NCBI RefSeq assembly: GCF_900109685.1 | Contig: NZ_FOBB01000001.1 | Location: forward strand, 1,612,001 to 1,676,000 | Length of the DNA: 64,000 nt | Direction: 5' to 3' | Origin: Chitinophaga rupis | GTDB lineage: Bacteria; Bacteroidota; Bacteroidia; Chitinophagales; Chitinophagaceae | Shown here: positions 59,348 to 64,000 of the stretch, in pieces | How the letters are laid out: each line of letters starts with the position of its first letter | Position numbering within the stretch: position 1 is the stretch's first letter | Program-made: the position numbers and the translations under genes | The notes under the pieces: model-generated | Database searches by the model: none | What the model saw: only the letters and a program-made list of their open reading frames with translations | Told to the model about the DNA's origin: nothing

Positions 59348-61729
59348 ATGCTAAAGAACTACCTTATCATCGCCTGGCGCAACCTGCGCAAAAGCAAAAT
59401 GTATTCCGCCATCAATATCACCGGCCTGGCCGCAGGTATGGCTATTGCTATGCTGATAGGGCTTTGGATTGTAGATGAATGGCAGTTTGATAAACAATTT
59501 CCCAACTATAAACACATTGCGCTGGTGCAGCAGAATGTGTACAATAACGGGGAAATCGGCACTGGCATGAACGAGCCCTTTCCCCTGGCAGCCGCCTTAC
59601 GTAAGGATTACGGCGCCGATATTAAGTATGCAGCCATGTGCACCTGGGACCAAACACATGTGCTGGCAGTTGGAGAAAAGCGCTTAAGCGGGGTAGGGGT
59701 GTATTGTGAGCCGGACCTGCCTGAAATGTTAACCCTGAAAATGCAGGAAGGCAACCATAAATTAGCGGATCCTGCCACCATTCTGCTATCATCCTCCCAG
59801 GCCAAAGCCTGTTTTGGAAATGAAGACCCGCTTAATAAAACACTGCTGATAGACAACAAAACAGCCGTGGTAGTAACCGGCGTATATAAGGATATGCCGC
59901 GTAATTCCACATTTTCAAATGTGCATTTTATAATGCCCTGGGCCTTATATGCGAGGCTTACAGATATGGAGCATAATGATAACCCCTGGCGTGGCAACTC
60001 TTTCCGGGCTATTGTGCAGATAGCGGAGCATACTACTATGGAAAAAGTATCGGCCAAGATCAAAGATGTAAAGCTGAAAAATATTCATAAGGATGAACTC
60101 ACCTTTCATCCCCAGCTGTTCCTGCATCCTATGTCGCGCTGGCATTTGTATGCGGAGTTTAAGAATGGAGTAAATGTGGGTGGTTTCATAAAGTATGTAT
60201 GGTTATTTGGGATCAGCGGGGTATTTATATTACTGCTGGCCTGTATCAATTTTATGAACCTGAGCACTGCCCGTTCTCAGAAACGGGCTAAGGAAGTAGG
60301 CATTCGTAAGGCCATTGGCTCACAACGCAGCCAGCTGATCTGGCAGTTCTTCAGCGAATCCCTGTTAATGGTAATGTTAGCCCTGCTGGCGGCTTTGCTG
60401 CTGGTAGCTTTGTTACTGCCCTTGTTTAATGAGGTAGCCAATAAACAAATGTCCATCTTATGGACTAGTCCTGTTTTCTGGGCTATTTGCATAGGTTTTA
60501 GCCTCATCACCGGGTTAATAGCCGGCAGCTACCCTGCATTTTATTTATCGGCTTTCCGGCCGGTAAAAGTGCTGAAAGGTACTTTCCGCGTGGGCCGTTA
60601 TGCGGCTATGCCCCGTAAAGTATTGGTGGTACTGCAGTTCACCGTATCTGTTATATTGATCATCGTTACGGTTATCGTATTCCGGCAAATACAGTTTGCA
60701 CAGAACCGCCCGATTGGCTACGACCGTAACGGGCTGGTATCGCTGCCTATGTACACTTCGGCCATTCACGACCGGTTTGATGTGGTACGTAATGAGCTGC
60801 TGCAAACCGGCGCAGTGGAAAATATGGCGGAGTGCTGGAGCCCTGTTACCTCTGTATGGAACACCAACAGCGGTTTTAACTGGGAAGGTAAAGACCCGGG
60901 TATGGCACTGGATTTTCCCAGTGAGCCTGTGTCTTACGATTTTGGTAAAACCATTGGCTGGCAGTTTGTAGCCGGCCGGGATTTTTCCCGCAACTTTGGC
61001 ACAGATTCCACGGCCATTGTGATCAATGAAGCGGCTGTGAAATTTATGGGTTTAAAAGACCCGGTAGGAAAAATTGTTACCTGGGATGATGAGCCGTATC
61101 ACATTATCGGGGTAATAAAGGATGTCATTGCAGAATCGCCCTATGCACCAGTACGCCCGGCCGTTTACCATATGCTGCGTGGCGGCCCCGGTATACGCAT
61201 GATCGTGAAAATAAATCCCAAAGTAAGCACGCAGGCCGCCCTGGCGAAAATAGAGGCTGTGTTTAAGCGGCATAACCCTACCCACCCGTTCGACTACCAG
61301 TTTGTAGACCAGGACTATGCCAATAAGTTTGGAGATGAGCAGCGTTTTGGTAAGCTGGCCAGCATATTTTCCATTCTCGCTATTCTGATCAGTTGCCTGG
61401 GACTGTTTGGTATGGCCTCTTTTATGGCAGAGCAGCGTACAAAGGAAATTGGCGTGCGTAAGGTGCTGGGGGCTACCTTATTCAGCCTGTGGGGCTTATT
61501 GTCAACTGATTTTGTAAGATTGGTGATCATTGCCCTGGCCATTGCCTGCCCCGTAGCCTATTATGCCATGACAGGCTGGCTGCAGCAATACGCCTACCGT
61601 ACTACCATTCCCTGGTGGATCTTCCCGGCAGCTGCTGCAGCAACTTTGTTCATTACTTTCCTGACCGTGAGCTACCAGGCAATTAAAGCAGCGTTAATGA
61701 ACCCTGTAAAAAGTTTGCGTACAGAATAA
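59348..61729 (+). CDS. MacB/FtsX-type ABC transporter permease, lone
   Basis: The ATG at 59348 begins MLKNYLIIAWRNLRKSKMYSAINITGLAAGMAIAMLI, the family N-terminus. About 793 residues: first TM, a large periplasmic MacB-core domain, three TMs with ARSQKRAKEVGIRKAIGSQRSQLIWQF, a second periplasmic domain and three C-terminal TMs with EQRTKEIGVRKVLGATL. Two FtsX domains in one chain is common in Bacteroidota. No ATPase gene is adjacent, so a partner elsewhere or a mechanotransmission role must be assumed. Confidence 0.88.
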   Translation: MLKNYLIIAWRNLRKSKMYSAINITGLAAGMAIAMLIGLWIVDEWQFDKQFPNYKHIALVQQNVYNNGEIGTGMNEPFPLAAALRKDYGADIKYAAMCTWDQTHVLAVGEKRLSGVGVYCEPDLPEMLTLKMQEGNHKLADPATILLSSSQAKACFGNEDPLNKTLLIDNKTAVVVTGVYKDMPRNSTFSNVHFIMPWALYARLTDMEHNDNPWRGNSFRAIVQIAEHTTMEKVSAKIKDVKLKNIHKDELTFHPQLFLHPMSRWHLYAEFKNGVNVGGFIKYVWLFGISGVFILLLACINFMNLSTARSQKRAKEVGIRKAIGSQRSQLIWQFFSESLLMVMLALLAALLLVALLLPLFNEVANKQMSILWTSPVFWAICIGFSLITGLIAGSYPAFYLSAFRPVKVLKGTFRVGRYAAMPRKVLVVLQFTVSVILIIVTVIVFRQIQFAQNRPIGYDRNGLVSLPMYTSAIHDRFDVVRNELLQTGAVENMAECWSPVTSVWNTNSGFNWEGKDPGMALDFPSEPVSYDFGKTIGWQFVAGRDFSRNFGTDSTAIVINEAAVKFMGLKDPVGKIVTWDDEPYHIIGVIKDVIAESPYAPVRPAVYHMLRGGPGIRMIVKINPKVSTQAALAKIEAVFKRHNPTHPFDYQFVDQDYANKFGDEQRFGKLASIFSILAILISCLGLFGMASFMAEQRTKEIGVRKVLGATLFSLWGLLSTDFVRLVIIALAIACPVAYYAMTGWLQQYAYRTTIPWWIFPAAAAATLFITFLTVSYQAIKAALMNPVKSLRTE

Positions 61730-61732
61730 TGC

Positions 61733-63097
61733 TCAGGCAATTACCGGCAGGTAAATTTTCACTATGGTGCCGGATTGTTCGCGGGCTTGTATGTCAATAG
61801 AGCCCTTGTGCAGACGGATAATGTTAAGTGTAAGCGGCAGCCCGATACCATGGCCTTCAAAGTTGCTTGTATTAGAGGCCCGGAAAAAAGGCACAAATAC
61901 CTGCCCCAGCTCTTTGGAGGGAATGCCAATACCCTGGTCTGTTACTGTTATGATCAGCACCTTTTTAGTAGCTTCCAGCTGTATGGCTACCGGTTGGTTA
62001 CTGGAATATTTGCAGGCATTTAACACTACATTGCTCAGCGCCATTTGTAATAAGGGAAGGTTACCCAGCGTGCTTAAATGATCCGCTTCTTCCGGCAGGT
62101 TCTTAAAATCCAGCGTTATTTTATTGTCAGGATAGATCTGGTTGGCCGTGGTTTTCACAGACCATAACAGCTCATCCAGCCGTATTTTTTCCCAGGGCAG
62201 TTTTTTGCCGTCAAACCCTGTTTGGGCAAGGCTTAGCAGGCTGCTTACCAGCTGGTTTAGCCGGGAGGCTTCCTGTGAAATGAGTGTAAAGGATGCAATC
62301 TGCTCCGGGGAGGCGCCGTTTTTTTGCATGCCCAGCTCTGCTTCCCCGGAAATAATAGTGAGGGGCGTTCTGAACTCGTGGGAGGCGTTGCTGATAAAAT
62401 TATTCTGTGTTTCAAAAATAGCTTCCAGGCGGCCCAGCATATCATTAAAAGTAATGGCCAGCTCCGCGATCTCATCTTTTCCGTTGCCGGTATTTAAACG
62501 CAGGTGCAGATTATTGGCGCTGATGCGTTGTACATTATGTATAATATCCCGTACGGGCTGAAAGATCTGCCGGCTGAATACTTTCCCGATGGTGAATACC
62601 AGTACGGAGAACACCAGGAAACCAATGAGCAGCGCCTGTTTCAGGTTCTGTAATTCTTCCCTGCCATACACATCCTGTGCAGCGGTGATCACCATAAAAT
62701 CCGCATCCTTACCCAGGTATAATCCGGTATACAACACGCTGTCGCGCACAAACCGCGCAATGCCGTTGGTAAATGCCTTTCTGTAAAAATCAGCAGGTAA
62801 GTTCACAGGAGGTTTTTCCATCAGCTCACCGGTATGGGGCTGCAGCTTTATGGCATAATCTTTTTCAAAGGGAAGGTTCTCCAGCTGCTCTTCCTTTACA
62901 CGGTAGTAAATGTGCGTGTTGCTTTTATTCTCTTCCAGGATGGCCTGCGCCACTATTTTGGCGCGTACTTCCAGGCGGTGGTAAAAATTCTGCGCGGTGC
63001 TGCGGGCGGCAAAATAATAAACGAAAAGGCTTAACAGCAGCATAATAGCGGCGGTAATAGCCGTAAAGAGGATGGTTATCTTATTCTGTATTCTCAT
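61733..63097 (-). CDS. sensor histidine kinase
   Basis: 454 residues. Two membrane segments (ITILFTAITAAIMLLLSLFVYYF and ALLIGFLVFSVLVFTIG) flank a ~120-residue periplasmic sensor; a HAMP domain (RQIFQPVRDIIHNVQRIS), the dimerisation helix SHEFRTPLTII with phospho-accepting His240, and an ATPase domain with NVVLNACKYSS, VTDQGIGIP and GHGIGLPL complete it. Pairs with the response regulator whose 3' end overlaps its 5' end by 17 bp. CusS/ArlS-like; signal unknown. Confidence 0.92.
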   Translation of the reverse strand: MRIQNKITILFTAITAAIMLLLSLFVYYFAARSTAQNFYHRLEVRAKIVAQAILEENKSNTHIYYRVKEEQLENLPFEKDYAIKLQPHTGELMEKPPVNLPADFYRKAFTNGIARFVRDSVLYTGLYLGKDADFMVITAAQDVYGREELQNLKQALLIGFLVFSVLVFTIGKVFSRQIFQPVRDIIHNVQRISANNLHLRLNTGNGKDEIAELAITFNDMLGRLEAIFETQNNFISNASHEFRTPLTIISGEAELGMQKNGASPEQIASFTLISQEASRLNQLVSSLLSLAQTGFDGKKLPWEKIRLDELLWSVKTTANQIYPDNKITLDFKNLPEEADHLSTLGNLPLLQMALSNVVLNACKYSSNQPVAIQLEATKKVLIITVTDQGIGIPSKELGQVFVPFFRASNTSNFEGHGIGLPLTLNIIRLHKGSIDIQAREQSGTIVKIYLPVIA

Positions 63098-63773
63098 GTT
63101 GTTCGCGCATTACATAACCCATGCCCACCACGGTGTGTATCAGTTTGGAGGAACCGGCTTTATCAATTTTTTTTCGGAGGTAGTTCACATATACATCTAC
63201 TACATTGGTGCCCAGGTTAAAATCAATATCCCATACGTGTTCCAGTATTTCTATGCGGGACAGTACGCGGCGCTGGTTCTTCAGCAGGAACTCCAGCAGC
63301 CGGTATTCGGTAGCAGTAAGGTTAAGTGGTTTATTATTACGGCGCACGGTTTTGGAAACAGTATCCAGCTCCAGGTCGGCTATCTGCAGCAGGCTGCCGG
63401 GGGCCTGCGTATTTTTTGAGCGGCGTGTAAGCGTGCGTACGCGGGCGCTCAGCTCCGCCAGCTTAAAGGGTTTCACCAGGTAGTCGTCTGCCCCGCTATC
63501 CAGCCCTGTTACAATATTTTCCGTGGTGCCCAATGCGGTCAGCATCATAATAGGCACCTGCTCATTTTGTTTGCGTATGCTGCGGCAGATCTCTACCCCG
63601 TTAATACCAGGCAGCATAATATCCAGTATGATCAGGTCAAAATCATGGTCATTGGTCATTTGTAAACCGGACCAACCGTCCATGGCTACACTGATCTCAT
63701 AGCCGTTATCAGCCAGGCCCCGTTTAATAAGCGATACCACATTCGGCTCGTCTTCAACCAATAATATCTTCAT
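63081..63773 (-). CDS. OmpR-type response regulator
   Basis: The start at 63773 gives MKILLVEDEPNVVSLIKRGL, the usual receiver N-terminus; a longer frame to 63812 adds 13 non-conserved residues. About 230 residues: receiver with phospho-acceptor Asp51 (LIILDIMLPG) and Lys in DDYLVKPF, then a winged-helix effector (LTATEYRLLEFLLKNQRRVLSRIEILEHVW, in parts, and NVVDVYVNYLRKKID). First gene of the two-component operon; the kinase start overlaps its end. Confidence 0.93.
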   Translation of the reverse strand: MKILLVEDEPNVVSLIKRGLADNGYEISVAMDGWSGLQMTNDHDFDLIILDIMLPGINGVEICRSIRKQNEQVPIMMLTALGTTENIVTGLDSGADDYLVKPFKLAELSARVRTLTRRSKNTQAPGSLLQIADLELDTVSKTVRRNNKPLNLTATEYRLLEFLLKNQRRVLSRIEILEHVWDIDFNLGTNVVDVYVNYLRKKIDKAGSSKLIHTVVGMGYVMREQHENTE

Positions 63774-63973
63774 GCGGTTCCGTTTGGGAACGGAAAATAA
63801 GCAATTCTGCACTTAACACGTTAGTTCTATTTGCAGACTGCCTGCAAAAAGGCCCCTTGAAAGCCCCGTGGCCAGCCGGTTTTAGGGACAAGTTCTAACG
63901 AAATGTTAAATGTGTACTATATTATTACAAATGTTAAAAAAGTGCACTATTTCCGGCAATTTGTCCACAGCAT

Positions 63974-64000
63974 ATGAAGGAGGTAACAATTATTTTTATA
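63974..64000 (+). CDS. possible start of a gene cut by the right edge
   Basis: An ATG at 63974 opens MKEVTIIFI, which looks like the start of a signal peptide or membrane helix, and the frame is open to the window edge. Divergent from the response-regulator gene. Nine codons are too few to judge. Confidence 0.25.

Noticed and set aside
63774-63973. Second gene or RNA upstream of the response regulator
   Set aside because: No stable hairpin, tRNA-like or coding pattern is visible; probably the divergent promoter region.

Overview
The window reads as chromosome of a Bacteroidota bacterium, most likely a Chitinophaga-like member of the Chitinophagaceae. The support is a SusC/SusD pair, many outer-membrane lipoproteins, promoters with the TAnnTTTG -7 element instead of a sigma70 -10 box, weak Shine-Dalgarno sequences, a Wzi/RemB-like barrel, and several AraC, HxlR and Crp-type regulators. 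Gene order is dense and collinear. I see no insertion sequence, phage, CRISPR array or rRNA. There is one tRNA, Arg(CCG).

Layout. 1-5.4 kb: a glycosidase-like protein cut by the left edge, a GT2 glycosyltransferase, a di-haem peroxidase lipoprotein and a dimethylformamidase-beta-like lipoprotein. 5.5-9.7 kb: a Wzi/RemB-like outer-membrane protein and the ABC-F ATPase uup. 9.9-15.0 kb: an exopolysaccharide-type locus with a glycosidase followed by a 1261-residue fusion of a GT2 synthase, a GH26-like module and a third glycosidase-like module that has lost both catalytic glutamates. 15.0-22.4 kb: a Tat-exported amine oxidase, a Tat-exported PLP aminotransferase, a secreted protein ending in a Hint (hedgehog/intein) domain, a prenyl-synthase relative with eroded Asp-rich motifs, and a lectin-like secreted protein. 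22.5-33.5 kb: small stress, regulatory and enzyme genes (SRPBCC, AraC, two PhzF paralogues, SDR/HxlR, Crp, DinB), then sulfatase-AraC-serine hydrolase. 33.5-41.9 kb: tRNA, MarC, an XRE-cupin regulator, then a SusC-SusD-PhnZ-DUF5690 operon that looks like outer-membrane uptake joined to organophosphonate oxidation. 41.9-48.1 kb: a minus-strand cobalamin salvage operon (btuB, DUF6580 membrane protein, cobU, cobT, cobS, cobC) led by a cobalamin riboswitch. 48.3-64 kb: TPR protein, GntR plus Fsr-type exporter, sulfatase, DUF2306, DUF488, AraC plus aldo/keto reductase, DNase lipoprotein, bestrophin, Usp-like protein, MacB/FtsX-type permease, and a two-component pair.

Three things stand out. First, the synthase-glycosidase fusion, with an apparently active paralogue of its degenerate third module next door and two 20-bp-spaced direct repeats just upstream. 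Second, the SusCD-PhnZ operon, in which all six PhnZ iron ligands and the Tyr/Glu pair can be lined up. Third, a family of intergenic inverted repeats built from degenerate 7- or 8-nt words reiterated in register. I count six loci, four of them around the cobalamin operon. Each locus has its own word, and the arrays start at or inside stop codons. One arm covers the cobS start codon.

Starts were moved from the longest frame to an internal ATG where a promoter element, signal peptide or family N-terminus required it. All functional calls come from reading the sequence; no search was run.
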